Assembly: GCA_022414725.1 (NCBI GenBank)
Contig: CM039466.1
Coordinates: 33,962,212-34,026,211, forward strand
From: Microglena sp. YARC
Lineage: Eukaryota; Chlorophyta; Chlorophyceae; Chlamydomonadales; Chlamydomonadaceae
DNA length: 64,000 bases
Direction: 5' to 3'
In this document: positions 10,691 to 19,289 of the stretch, in pieces
How the letters are laid out: each line of letters starts with the position of its first letter
How positions within the stretch are numbered: position 1 is the stretch's first letter
Notes under the pieces: model-generated
What the model was told of the DNA's origin: nothing
What the model saw: the letters and a program-made list of their open reading frames with translations, nothing else
Databases searched by the model: none
Position numbers and translations under genes: made by a program

Positions 10691-10797
10691 ACATGTAATG
10701 TAATGTAATGTAATGTAATGTAATGTAATGTAATGTAATGTAATGTAATGTAATGTAATGTAATATAATGTAATGTAATGTAATGTAATGTAATATG
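10691..10797. repeat. (TAATG)n pentanucleotide microsatellite
   Basis: About 20 units of TAATG, with single-base variants (TAATA) near the 3' end. Confidence 0.95.
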
Positions 10798-11522
10798 GCT
10801 TAAGCCAGCGATTGGGCTGCTCGCCGTCATCGTCAGGAAAAATAATTTACAAGGTAAGCTAGTAAGCATACCGTACGTTCATTGTCAACGGCAGGCTATC
10901 GTTGGCCCAAGACAACTCCGCTCCACATCTCTTAGGCTCTTACGTAGCACCCCCAAGATGTATTATTTAGTTCTTGTGCTATATGTAGCACCTTGCAGAA
11001 ATCCCTGTTCACGTCTGAGCAAAATGCAGAAGAAGGTAGTATTTGTACTTGAACTTGAACTTGATTACATAGCTTCAGCCAGCAATTTGGCTGCTCGCCA
11101 TTTCCAGCAGTAAATTGTTTTTACCAGGAAAGTGTAAACGCGAACAAATCATTTAGGTAGTATATGAGAGCAGGACCATCGAAGTGACGGTTACATATTA
11201 AAAGTTAGCAGACAAACGCCCAGCTTTCAAATGTTCCGAACTGAAGGCTCTGCAGACAACCATTTTGACAGCTACATCCTGCCGCACGCCGCTTTGGACA
11301 GGTGCTAGCGAAACTTCGGCAACCCCTTAGATCGATGTAATCGTGTCTCGTCAACGGCGTCAAGTTGAATGCATGCGCGAGTGAACAGGAATTATCCACA
11401 CGAATGCCTTAGTAGTAGAATTATTGCCTCCAATTAACCACTTAGCGATTTGCATGGTTTTTGTGACCTCGCCACTTGCCACTCTTAACAGGATCCCCAA
11501 TCAGTGCTGATAGAGTGATAAG
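10798..11522. other. Intergenic region, repeat fragments only
   Basis: It holds fragments of the AGCCAGCAATTTGGCTGCTC repeat (10797-10850 and 11060-11130) and an ACTTGAACTTGAACTTGA run near 11050. Otherwise it is unique sequence with no recognisable gene. As the presumed upstream region of the oxidase gene it may contain its promoter, but no TATA or other box stands out. Confidence 0.4.
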
Positions 11523-11624
11523 ATGCATCGGACTGCGCTCTGCTTCATGGCCTTGAGCGTGGTCTTATTAGATTCCTTCCAACTCGCCAAATCCGAACCA
11601 CCTAGGGACTTAAGCAATTTCCAG
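11523..11624 (+). CDS. Possible first exon of the FAD oxidase: signal-peptide-like leader
   Basis: From ATG the frame reads MHRTALCFMALSVVLLDSFQ, then LAKSEPPRDLSNFQ (34 codons), up to a candidate donor TCCAG|GTGGGG. A short basic start, a hydrophobic core and a following polar, Pro-containing stretch look like a secretory signal peptide, as found in plant gulonolactone-oxidase-like proteins. Against it: the exon ends in phase 0, while the next exon candidate needs 2 carried bases if entered at 12615, and no intervening exon was found. The downstream exon also has its own ATG. Confidence 0.35.
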
Positions 11625-12392
11625 GTGGGGTCAATTTATTTTTTACCGAGAAGGATTTTCGCCTAAGACTGGGTCTCCATACGCTAGTCCTAGACTAAAT
11701 GCATTATATGTGATCGGCGGAGTCACTCATGTATAACGAGGGATTATGTGCCGTAAAAGTCGGGAGTTGCCGACCAATCGCACCTGCACCATTGACCCAC
11801 CACCGACCCTGTGTCTCGAAGGGTGAGCAGACGTGTCTCTCCTTAGGCCTCGGTACCCACCTCGGTAGTATAACGACTTATCGAGCAGTCTTACACGAGA
11901 CAGAAGTAATGTGTATATTTATGTTGCATGCATGAGATGATGATAGCGGGCTTGAAGTCCGATGTAGCCGTAGCCTGTCCGAATTCTGCTATTCGACCAT
12001 GCATTTGGCAATGCTTGTCTGAAGGGTGTGTCAAATGGGCTTTATCATAAGTCCAATATTACCGTAGCCTCCGAATCCTCCCATGGTTGTCCGTTCGGTC
12101 CTCCTCTGGTTTTCTGTTCCCACCTCCTCTGGTCTGGTAGTACGTTTTGTCCCGTCGGGTCCTCCTATATTTGTCCGTTTGGCGGTCGCGTTCGGCCCTT
12201 TCTCACCCCTCACCAGATAGACCCGGGGACCGTTCGATCCTCCGGCCACCCCGATATTCCACGTGAACACTCCTCCGATGCTTTCGAACCAGCCACCGCA
12301 CACCTACGATCAAATTCAGTTCCATAGTGCCCTGAGCCCCTGACTGTCACCAGGCCTGTTTTCCTTATGCCCACTGTTTTTCTGTTCGGATA
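11625..12392. other. Unassigned sequence, possibly intron 1 of the oxidase
   Basis: There is no recognisable gene. A loose repeat of CCGTTCGGTCCTCCTCTGG / CCGTCGGGTCCTCCTATAT-type segments lies at about 12085-12180. Open frames of 60-99 codons on both strands there are explained by that composition. Confidence 0.4.
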
Positions 12393-12563
12393 CAAGAAGC
12401 TCTATCAAGGCAGCCCATAGCCAGCTACTAGGTAAAGCCTACATATGTTAGCATTGCTAGAAAGCCGATTGTGCCATCTTCCAGTTGCGCACGGCTACTT
12501 CAGGATCGGCTGAATAGCCAGCCAAGGGAGCTATCTAGAAGCTCTTACTCATAGCCGAAAAGA
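12393..12563. mobile_element. MITE-like element, family M, copy 1 (diverged)
   Basis: The right end AGGGAGCTATCTAGAAGCTC then TTACTCATAGCCGAAAAGAA matches the family terminal inverted repeat (GGAGCTGCCTAGAAGCTGCT then GCTCGTAGCTGAAAAG). The left end (AAGAAGCTCTATCAAGGCAG) is a weaker inverted match. Compare the copies at 14646, 15808, 55715 and 60640. Confidence 0.55.
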
Positions 12564-12639
12564 ACAACAGTACATATGCCCCGCCATTTATTGGCTCGTC
12601 TTTCCTTACTCTAGTACCAACAATACCAAACATCCAAAC

Positions 12640-12803
12640 ATGTTCATATTCCAACTTCTGACCCTCTCCCCCTTCCCCCCCCCCCCCCCCCCCCCCCCCC
12701 AACTGTTTGACTGGGCTCAACTCTGGCACACTCCTGCTGCACTTGTACGCGCCATCTCACTGCAGAATGAATATGCGTGTGACCCCAGTGTGCGGATTGT
12801 GAG
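12640..12803 (+). CDS. FAD-linked lactone oxidase-like protein, N-terminal exon
   Basis: The secure part is LFDWAQLWHTPAALVRAISL, then QNEYACDPSVRIV and AG (12703-12803), ending at the donor GTGAG|GTAAGT. The final AG completes an Arg codon with the first base of the next exon, giving VRIVR-PRDVFDIQ, so the phases agree. This corresponds to the W..(.)....c.P..vvrP.s..di stretch that opens the FAD-binding PCMH-type domain. Upstream the frame is open through a poly-C (poly-Pro) run to ATG 12640 (MFIFQLLTLSPF) and on to a possible acceptor AG at 12614. With no AG between 12614 and 12703, either 12640 is the start codon or the exon begins at 12615. The Pro run length is uncertain because homopolymers are error-prone. 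Confidence 0.6.
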
Positions 12804-13188
12804 GTAAGTGTTTCTGCCCCCTGACAGCAATCAGGTGTGTCAGGCACGTGTTAGTTAGACATGGAGAGGTGGCACTGTAACGCATCAAATGTTTAGGACG
12901 GAGACAATTTTTCAGTCTAACTCGTTTGTTAATATTATGTCTATATTACTATATTAATTATCATGTATTTCCATCTAACTCTTTTGTATATATTATTTAT
13001 GAATGGTTATTTATTTTTATTTATTTCCGTCTATCTCGTTCGTTAAATTATTGTTATATTATTATGCATTTATTATTTATTTCCGTCTAACTCGTTTGCC
13101 TACAATGTATATTTTATATTCCTCCTTATCCCTGCGTCCTCTTGTACCCAATCCGGCATCACCCCCACAATCACCCCCCATGTATGTT
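12804..13188. other. Intron sequence, AT-rich, with short repeated motif
   Basis: It follows the GTAAGT donor. Around 12910-13100, TTTCCGTCTAACTCGTTTGT-type segments recur four times, separated by TATTATTTAT, a loose 60-80 bp tandem repeat. I see no gene. Confidence 0.6.
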
Positions 13189-13221
13189 GTAGTTACAGTC
13201 CAGGGGTTGACCAAATAGGCT

Positions 13222-13384
13222 AAAAGAAAAGGAAAGATTACAAGGGGCTCGTGTCCTAGCAGTGAAACAGCACCGCCCTAAAGTCGGACTCGAGAAATCA
13301 CCCGCTGTCTTCCGGCAGCGGGGCTCGAACTCCGGTGGCCGAAGCCTTAACCACCGGGTCTGGACCATACCGCCCTCCAAAGGC
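13222..13384 (-). mobile_element. tRNA-derived SINE, family C, inserted in the family B element
   Basis: On the minus strand it starts near GGGCGGTATGGTCCAGACCC, continues GGTGGTTAAGGC, and carries a B-box-like AGTTCGAGCCC followed by GCTGCCGGAAGACAGCGGG. The host sequence AGGCTAAA appears on both sides (13213-13221 and 13381-13388), consistent with an 8-bp target-site duplication. The tRNA identity of the head was not resolved. Confidence 0.65.
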
Positions 13385-13432
13385 TAAAGGGACTTCCCCA
13401 ACCGTGGAGGGTGGGGCTATAACAACAAGCAT

Positions 13433-13641
13433 AGCCCTTTAGTGATACACATTAGTCTAGTGGTAGACCTCATCACTTTGAGGACGATGAGTCGGGGGTT
13501 TAATTTCCCCTACGGGCGCTCTTGGCGTTGCAGGTCGTAGTTAACCGTGATGATTGCTTTTCCAGTTGAGGTAGAAGACCGCTCTTTACCCGCGTACAAC
13601 GGGTTCCCTTAACACCACGTCCCTCCAGGCGTTATCATTAC
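13433..13641 (+). mobile_element. tRNA-derived SINE, family A, copy 3, with 11-bp target-site duplication
   Basis: It begins AGCCCTTTAGTGATACAC, has the A-box TAGTCTAGTGG and a decayed B-box (GGTTTAATTTC), then GGCGTTGCAGGTCGT, and ends CAGGCGTTATCATT. The 11-bp sequence ACAACAAGCAT occurs immediately before the element (13422-13432) and again at its 3' end (from 13640). This is the clearest insertion signature in the window. Confidence 0.88.
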
Positions 13642-13754
13642 AACAAGCATTGGTGATGTGAAACACAAACAATCGTTTTACTAACGGAGGCCCTGAGTTC
13701 GTGCTACAGTTATCTTTATCCTCATGCATGGTTTTGTTTAAGGAGCTATACAAA

Positions 13755-13950
13755 TAATGATAACGCCTGGTAAAGCGAGATACTAAGGGATCCCCATCTT
13801 ACGATCGGAGGGAACGAGCGGCTATTTTACGTGGACAAAGCTACCATGGCGGTTGACAGAGACCGAGAACAGTAAAGCGCACCCGTAGGAGTTCGAATCC
13901 CGCACCTTCACCATTTCAAAGAGCTCTATCAGCATCTGGTGTGTTACACC
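13755..13950 (-). mobile_element. tRNA-derived SINE, family A, copy 4
   Basis: On the plus strand it starts AATGATAACGCCTGGTAAAG, the reverse complement of the family tail. The body is ACCATGGCGGTTGACAGAGA, and a B-box reverse complement GGAGTTCGAATCCCGC leads to an A-box region near 13920. The 5' head is diverged. Confidence 0.7.
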
Positions 13951-14221
13951 CGCTGTTTATGCCTTGCTGTCTTCTTATGTATTTCCTTATAACGATCTCC
14001 TGATGTACAGTGACAGCTATTGCTACCATTGAGCCATTCCTCGGAATTCGGGATATTTAAGGAGCTATGTATAGCCCACACACTAGATGGTGTACCTTCG
14101 TGTTTTGGGTGTGCTGCGTTGGTGAGTCTTTTGGGGTTGCCTTTAGCGCAAAAAAGCTGCTGGTGGCATCCCAAAAGCTACTAGAAGCACCATGGTGATT
14201 TGTAAAGACGCTGGTTCTTTT

Positions 14222-14358
14222 TCTTGTATGTATGTTACATTCCAGGGGTCGGCCAAAAAGACTTGCCCAGCCGTAACAGGGAGTGTTCAAAGTAAAATGA
14301 TTTGGTGAAATGAACCCCAAACAATCGTCTGACCAAAGGGGGCCATGAGTTCCGTCCT
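14222..14358 (-). mobile_element. LINE/SINE family B 3' tail, copy
   Basis: TTGTATGTATGTTACATTCC, then AGGGGTCGGCC and GACTTGCCCAGCCGTAACAG, then GAACCCCAAACAATCGTCTG and AGGGGGCCATGAGTTCCGTC: the same order as the 29188 copy. The (CATA)n tail is on the left, so the element reads on the minus strand. Confidence 0.75.
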
Positions 14359-14371
14359 AAAAAATATGTAC

Positions 14372-14440
14372 GCATTTTTACAGTCCAGGGGTAGGCCAAA
14401 TCGGCTTAAGGGACTTGCCCAACGGTTTTCAATTTCGATG
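14372..14440 (-). mobile_element. LINE/SINE family B 3' tail, short copy beside tRNA-His
   Basis: TTTTTACAGTCCAGGGGTAG, then GCCAAATCGGCTTAAGGGAC and TTGCCCAACGG. Only the last 50-60 bp of the family are present. It lies about 90 bp downstream of the tRNA-His gene in the same orientation, so tRNA plus tail could also be read as one tRNA-headed SINE. Confidence 0.6.
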
Positions 14441-14527
14441 CTCGCCGTGACTCACTAACGGCTGCTCGCCGTGAAGTAAACGTGTACGTCTGTCTGTTGC
14501 AGCCCACGGGAGTGAAAACAATAAGAT

Positions 14528-14598
14528 GTGCCTACCGGGAATCGAGCCCGGGTCTCCGCTGCCACAAAGCGGTGTACTAACCACTATACAATAGGCAC
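14528..14598 (-). tRNA. tRNA-His-GTG: tRNA-His (anticodon GTG)
   Basis: The 71-nt minus-strand sequence folds into a complete cloverleaf. The acceptor stem GTGCCTA/TAGGCAC has 7 pairs, the D stem GTAT/GTAC has one G-T pair, the anticodon stem CCGCT/AGCGG closes a TTGTGGC loop with anticodon GTG, the variable loop is AGAC, and the T stem CCGGG/CCCGG closes a CTCGATT loop. The A-box region TTGTATAGTGG and B-box GGCTCGATTCC are near consensus. No intron and no encoded CCA are present, and a TTTT lies about a dozen bases downstream on the minus strand as a possible Pol III terminator. The GAGACC.GGGCTCGA stretch is typical of eukaryotic tRNA-His. A SINE head is the alternative because of the family B tail nearby. 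Confidence 0.85.
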
Positions 14599-14645
14599 AC
14601 TGCATGTTACAGCATAGGACGATCACGACTGCCTCCATACTGTAA

Positions 14646-14832
14646 TTTTTCCGCTACGACCAACAGCTCCTAGGCAGCTCCCTGACTGGCTGGTAAGCCA
14701 AACCTGAGGCAAGTTAGCACACCTGGAAGCTGTTGTCGCTAGCTTTCCAGTGCTCCTGGAATATTTGGGTTTGGCCCAGTGGCAGTCTCAAGGAGCTGCC
14801 AAGAAGCTGATGCTGGTAGCCGAAAAGAAAAA
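14646..14832. mobile_element. MITE-like element, family M, copy 2
   Basis: The left end TTTTTCCGCTACGACCAACA continues GCTCCTAGGCAGCTCCCTGA. The right end, reverse-complemented, is TTTTCGGCTACCAGCATCAG continuing CTTCTTGGCAGCTCC. These are about 40-bp imperfect terminal inverted repeats around a roughly 110-bp core containing GTTTGGCCCAGTGGC. No coding capacity. Confidence 0.8.
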
Positions 14833-14929
14833 ATGCTCCCACATTTAAGCTGTGCCTACAAATCTTGGAAGTGAAATCCTGGAAGTAGGTCCTGGAAGTA
14901 CAATATTGGAAATACAATGTTAAAATTAT

Positions 14930-15620
14930 GTCTTCCAGCCCGAGCTCTAGTAGTAGGTCCTTGTCCTTGCAGTGGACGCTGCCCTAGAGGACCCAAGGGA
15001 TCCGAGACTGGTTTCGGAGCCTCTCGCTGATGCACCCTTTGTGCGTCCACCACCAGCATGTGGTTGTCCCACTCCGAGGGACGCGGCTGCTGCGATGCAG
15101 CTAGATCCAACAGGGACATGGCAATGAGCCTCTGACTCTAGGTCTTCTAGCCCGTGAATTGCCAGAAGGGCTATGAGGCACTTTCCCAACTCATCGCCTT
15201 GTAGGTGTCGTGGTGTCCCCGGTGCAAGAAAACGGGCTGGCCCCCTCAACATCATGCCTGGTCAGGTGGCATATTATGATATTATTGATGTATTTATTGC
15301 CTTGTAGATGTGGTTGGCCCCAGTGCAAGCAAACGGGCTGGCCCCCTCAACATCACGCCTCGTCAGGCGGCATATTATGATATTATTGATGTATTTATTG
15401 CCTTGTAGATGTCGTGGTTGGCCCCAGTGCAAGCAAACGGGCTGGCCCCCTCAACATCACGCCTCGTCAGAAGGCGTGTTATTTATATATTTATTGTCTT
15501 GTAGGAGTGGCCACGTCTTTCTCACTGGATTCTATGTGCATCTAATTTGGGTGTGGGAACCACCTAGGGATTGTTTTCCGCTGCGCATAGCGATTGCTAG
15601 TTCTGAACCCGGTTAAGCAA
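14930..15620 (+). repeat. Tandem copies of the GCACTGGGGCCAACC interspersed family
   Basis: From about 15190 to 15500 a roughly 110-bp unit occurs three times: CTTGTAGATG, GTTGGCCCCAGTGCAAGCAA, ACGGGCTGGCCCCCTCAACA, TCACGCCTCGTCAGGCGG, TATTGATGTATTTATTG. It is the inverted relative of the array at 24955-26320. The stretch before 15190 has open frames on the minus strand (102 codons) with no recognised domain. Confidence 0.7.
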
Positions 15621-15790
15621 AATTAATGCTATGAAAAAGTTAACGAAAAAAAGTTTGTTTATGTGCCCTAAATGGCCTTTAAAAAAATACAAGAAGCAAT
15701 GAAAATCGCTAAAACGCCGTCCCTGGAGGAGGCCTGAAACTACAAAGCTGGACAAATCCTACTTTCAGATTTGAAAAGCAAATCACTGGA
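15620..15790 (-). repeat. Interspersed repeat, inverted copy of 3650-3890
   Basis: On the minus strand: AATCTGAAAGTAGGATTTGT, then CCAGCTTTGTAGTTTCAGGC, then a GACGGCGTTTTAGC segment and GGCCATTTAGGGCACATAAA. It aligns with 3740-3885 with substitutions and small gaps. Confidence 0.5.
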
Positions 15791-15807
15791 ACCACCACCT
15801 CATAGCT

Positions 15808-15996
15808 TTTATTTACCGCTATGAGCAGCAGCTTCTAGGCAGCTCCCTGAGCCAGTCACAGGGCTAAGACCCAATTTTTTACCAGTATTGGAAATTCATT
15901 TTTGTCAGCTTTCAGATGCACTACGTTGCTGTAGGTTAGGCTGGGTATCAAGCCAGGGGATCTGCCTAGAAGCTGCTGCTTTTAGCTGAAAATAGA
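15808..15996. mobile_element. MITE-like element, family M, copy 3
   Basis: The left end ACCGCTATGAGCAGCAGCTT continues CTAGGCAGCTCCCTGAGCCA. The right end GGGGATCTGCCTAGAAGCTG continues CTGCTTTTAGCTGAAAA, giving inverted repeats of about 35-40 bp. Confidence 0.8.
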
Positions 15997-16079
15997 GCTA
16001 TGCAACTCCTGCCCAGAGTGAAAATCCTTTCATACTAAAAAAACTCCCACATCTCTGATCTGCACCTGTACACAACATA

Positions 16080-16218
16080 CCCCCCATACGCCCCCCCCCC
16101 CCCCCCCCCTCCACACAAACACACACGCACGCACGCACGCCCCTCCCCCCCCACCCCCACCCCCCCACCCCACCCACCCCACCCACACCCCCACCCCCAC
16201 CACCACCACCATCAACAC

Positions 16219-16251
<33 letters not shown>

Positions 16252-16273
16252 AGACACGCACGCACGCACGCAT

Positions 16274-16321
<48 letters not shown>

Positions 16322-16327
16322 CTGTAG
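16080..16327. repeat. C-rich and (CA)n tract before the giant exon
   Basis: Poly-C runs are followed by a (CACG)n stretch and an uninterrupted (CA)n ending at the acceptor ACTGTAG (16327). On the minus strand this gives (GT)n open frames that are not genes. Confidence 0.9.
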
Positions 16328-18031
16328 GCCCCGAGATGTGTTCGACATTCAAGAGGCTGTGAAGTGCCATGAACACGTGCAAGCAGTGGCTGAGGGCCAT
16401 TCTTGGAACCAGCCGTTCTTCTGCTCCCCACCCACCAATGCACCAGCTCAGCCTGAGGGAGCTGACAGCCCACCAGTTGCACCAGCTCAGCCTGAGGGAG
16501 CTGACAGCCCACCAGTTGCACCAGCTCAGCCTGAGGGAGCTGACAGCCCACCAGTTGCACCAGCTCAGCCTGAGGGAGCTGACAGCCCACCACTTGAACC
16601 AGCTCAGCCTGAGGGAGCTGACAGCCCACCAGTTGCACCAGCTCAGCCTGAGGGAGCTGACAGCCCACCAGTTGCACCAGCTCAGCCTGAGGGAGCTGAC
16701 AGCCCACCACTTGAACCAGCTCAGCCTGAGGGAGCTGACAGCCCACCAGTTGCACCAGCTCAGCCTGAGGGAGCTGATAGCCCACCAGTTGCACCAGCTC
16801 AGCCTGAGGGAGCTGACAGCCCACCAGTTGCACCAGCTCAGCCTGAGGGAGCTGACAGCCCACCACTTGAACCACCTCAGCCTGTGGGAGCTGACAGCCC
16901 ACCACTTGAACCACCTCGCCGCCTTCAAGAAGCAACAGAGGGAACGGCTGGGGCAGGAGAGGTAGTTGGAGGAGGGGAAGGAGAAGAGGCTGAAAAGAAA
17001 ATGGAAGAGGCGGAAAAGAAAGCGGCAGACGCTGAAAAGAAAGCAGCGGACGCCGAAAAGAACGCAGCAGACGCTGGAAGTGAAGTGGACAAATCACTCG
17101 GACTACGTCGTCTCCTCCAAGAAGCAACAGAGGGAACAGCGGCAGTAGCAGCGTCAGGGGCAGGAGAGGGAGTTAGAGGATGGATACATGAAGAGACTGA
17201 AAAGAAAATGGAAGAGGCGGAAAAGAAAGCAGCTGACGCTGAAAAGAAAGTGGCGGACGCCGAAAAGAAGACGGCTGACGCTGAAAATGAAGTGGACAAA
17301 ACACTCGGACTACGTCGTCTCCTCCAAGAAGCTATAGAGGTAGCAGCGGCAGTAGTAGCTACAGAGGCAGCAAAAGCAAGAGAAGCAGCAGAAGCAGCAG
17401 CAGCAGCTGCGGCAGAGGCAGCAGAAGCAAGAGCAGCAGCAGTGGCAGTAGCAGCGGCAGTGGCAGGGGCAGGAGAGGGAGTTGGAGGAGGGATGGGTGA
17501 AGAGGCTGAAAAGAATATTGAAGAGGCGGAACAGAAAGCAACAGACGCTGAACAGAAAGCGGCAGATGCTGCAAAGAAAGTGGCAGACGCTGCGAAGCAA
17601 GTGGCAGACGCCGAAAAGAACTTGGCAGACGTTAAAAATAAAGTAGAAAAAACACTTGGACGACGTCGCCTCCTCCTCGACACATGGGCAGCAGCAGCGG
17701 AAGAGGCAGGAGAGGAAGTTGGAGGAGGGGGAGGTGCAGAGGCCAAAAAGAAAGCGGAAGAGGCTGAAAATACAACAGTAGCTGAAGAGGCAGCAGGGGA
17801 GACAGGACCAGGAGACACAGAAGAGTATGGCGCAGAAGCAGCAACTGAGGCCAATACAACTTCTGCCAACATTGTGCTCAACACGATCAGACCACTGACT
17901 ATAAGCATCGATGAAGATGCAGAGACTGTGAGCGTGGACGCTGGTGTGAAAGTGTTCGACCTCCTCGATTACCTTGGCAACTACGTCACAAAGAAGTCTC
18001 CAAGTGGTTGGACTCTGGCAGCCTTCCCATG
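16328..18031 (+). CDS. FAD-linked lactone oxidase-like protein, giant exon with about 500-residue low-complexity insert
   Basis: This is an open exon of 1704 nt. It starts PRDVFDIQEAVKCHEHVQAV, then AEGHSWNQPFFC: the PCMH FAD-binding motif whose GHS histidine carries covalent FAD in gulonolactone and arabinonolactone oxidases. It ends ANIVLNTIRPLTISIDEDAE, then TVSVDAGVKVFDLLDYLGNY, then SGWTLAAFPW, the next conserved block of the same domain. Between them lie about 12 copies of a 13-residue PAQPEGADSPPVA unit (about 16443-16915). After these come three larger repeats of LRRLLQEATEG plus Ala/Glu/Lys coiled-coil-like (E/A)AEKKAADAEKK stretches. Relatives have only a short loop here. The exon enters in phase 2 (AG+G) and leaves after TG at GTGAGT. 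Whether the insert is kept in the protein or spliced out as an in-frame intron cannot be told from DNA alone. Confidence 0.75.
16443..16915 (+). repeat. Coding minisatellite, 39-bp unit, about 12 copies
   Basis: Units GCACCAGCTCAGCCTGAGGG plus AGCTGACAGCCCACCAGTT encode PAQPEGADSPPVA, with LE replacing VA in some. Most copies are identical at the nucleotide level, so the expansion is recent. The 39-bp length keeps the frame whatever the copy number. Confidence 0.95.
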
Positions 18032-18567
18032 GTGAGTGCTCTCCCCCCCCCACCCCAAACCACCCCCACCCCCACCCCACCTCTTTGTTTCTCCTTTCAT
18101 AGCCCTCCTCACAGTTCTTCTTCTTCTCTTTCTTCTTCTTTTTCTTCTCCTCCTCCTTCTCCTCCTCTTCCTCCTCCTCCTCATGAATGGAAGACCAACC
18201 CAGGATCCATTATTATGTTGTGGACTTGTCTTGGATCAAACGGCTGTCTTGTCTTTGGCATTGTATTGTTGACTTGTCTTGGATCAAACCACTTTCCTGT
18301 CTTTGACATACTGTGGACTTGTCTTGGATCAAACGGCTGTCTTGTCTTTGGCATTGTATTGTTGACTTGTCTTGGATCAAATGGCTGTCTTGTCTTCGGC
18401 ATTGTATTGTTGACTTGCCTTGGATCAAATGGCTGCCTTGTCTTTCACATTGTATTGTTGACTTGCCTTGGATCAAATGGCTGTCTTGTCTTTGACATCA
18501 TGACAATGTAAATGACCCCCTGCCAAGGATGCTAATATTTTGAATCTTTGAAAACCCTCCTTGCCAG
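18032..18567. repeat. Intron: pyrimidine tract and 57-bp tandem repeat
   Basis: 18040-18190 is C- and CTT-rich. 18205-18505 holds about six copies of a unit around GACTTGTCTTGGATCAAACG, GCTGTCTTGTCTTTGGCATT, GTATTGTT. The intron ends CCTTGCCAG at 18567. Confidence 0.9.
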
Positions 18568-18649
18568 GTTTGTGTATCAGAGCGTGGGAGGTGCAGTGGC
18601 GACAGGGACACACGGATCAAGCCTGACCCATAACTCCCTTTCTCACCAG
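18568..18649 (+). CDS. FAD-linked lactone oxidase-like protein, exon (TGTHGSS motif)
   Basis: The first G completes the Trp codon of SGWTLAAFPW. The exon then reads FVYQSVGGAVATGTHGSSLT, HNSLSHQ (27 codons), ending phase 0 at CACCAG|GTGGGA. (G)GAVATGTHGS is the pyrophosphate-contacting signature of the ALO/GULO branch of the VAO/PCMH flavoprotein family. A second copy of the donor region (CTCAGCAG|GTGGGACTGAATAA) occurs about 85 bp downstream, near 18730. Confidence 0.88.
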
Positions 18650-19105
18650 GTGGGACCGAATAAATAAACATATACATAAATAAATGAATACATAATATAT
18701 ACATATACATATGAATACTTCTCTCAGCAGGTGGGACTGAATAAAATGTATATATATACGTAAATAAATGTATACATGATAAATGAATATAAATAAATGC
18801 ATAGTAAAAACAGGGGATATATCAAACAATATAGTAAACTATATTGCACACTATAGTGTGCAATATATTGATACATTTTAAGACATGTTACGATGTAAAA
18901 TATGATATCGTTGATATATCAAACGATATCCTACAATATATTGTGCAATTATGCCTTGTATTGTGTATGTGGAGCAGCTGCATACCCAAGGCTTGATATG
19001 CCAGGTAGGTGGTAGCATTTGGGGAGGTGTCTGTGTGGTGTGGTGTGGTGTGGTGTGGTGTAAGTATCAGCAGTGCATTTGTACTTTGTTCAATATATAT
19101 TGATG
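18650..19105. repeat. Intron, AT-rich, with one donor-junction copy
   Basis: It contains the CTCAGCAG|GTGGGACTGA decoy donor, then ATATAAATAAATG repeats, a palindromic-looking stretch at about 18825-18960 built of GATATATCAAACGATAT-type words, and a short (TGGTG)n run near 19035. No gene. Confidence 0.75.
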
Positions 19106-19289
19106 CATTGTATGGCAGATCTCCTTGAACATAGAAAGTGCTGGGTTTGAATCCCCATGGGTGCGCTTTAGTGTTCGTGGTCGCTGTCAACCGCCATTGT
19201 AGCTTTGTCCAGGTAAAGTAGCAGCCCGTGCCCTACCTCCGTAAGACGGAGCTCCCTAATACCATGACCCACCAGGCGTTATCATTACA
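19106..19289 (+). mobile_element. tRNA-derived SINE, family A, copy 5 (5' truncated)
   Basis: It starts within the head (TATGGCAGATCTCCTTGAAC), has the B-box GGGTTTGAATCCCC, then GTGTTCGTGGTCGCTGTCAA and the tail CAGGCGTTATCATTAC. Confidence 0.8.

Larger units (their letters stand above)
13189..13720 (-). mobile_element. LINE/SINE family B element (host), interrupted twice
   Basis: Read on the plus strand, the element runs GTTACAGTCCAGGGG, then TTGACCAAATAGGCTAAA (13189-13221), resumes at GGGACTTCCCCAACCGTGG (13385-13432), and resumes again at TGGTGATGTGAAACACAAAC through CCCTGAGTTCGTGCTACAGT (13642-13720). Joined in that order, it is collinear with the uninterrupted copy at 29188-29330. The two interruptions are the SINEs annotated at 13222 and 13433. 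Confidence 0.8.

Noticed and set aside
12031..12303. 90-codon minus-strand frame (Gly/Arg-rich, with ESIGGVFTWNIGVAGGSNGP)
   Set aside because: It lies over a loose repeat of CCGTTCGGTCCTCCT words, with an overlapping plus-strand frame of similar length. No family motif recognised.
16030..17127. 365-codon minus-strand open frame opposite the giant exon (repeated VQLVGCQLPQAEL)
   Set aside because: It is the antisense of the 39-bp coding minisatellite, whose unit length keeps all frames open. The plus strand has the domain blocks and matching splice phases.
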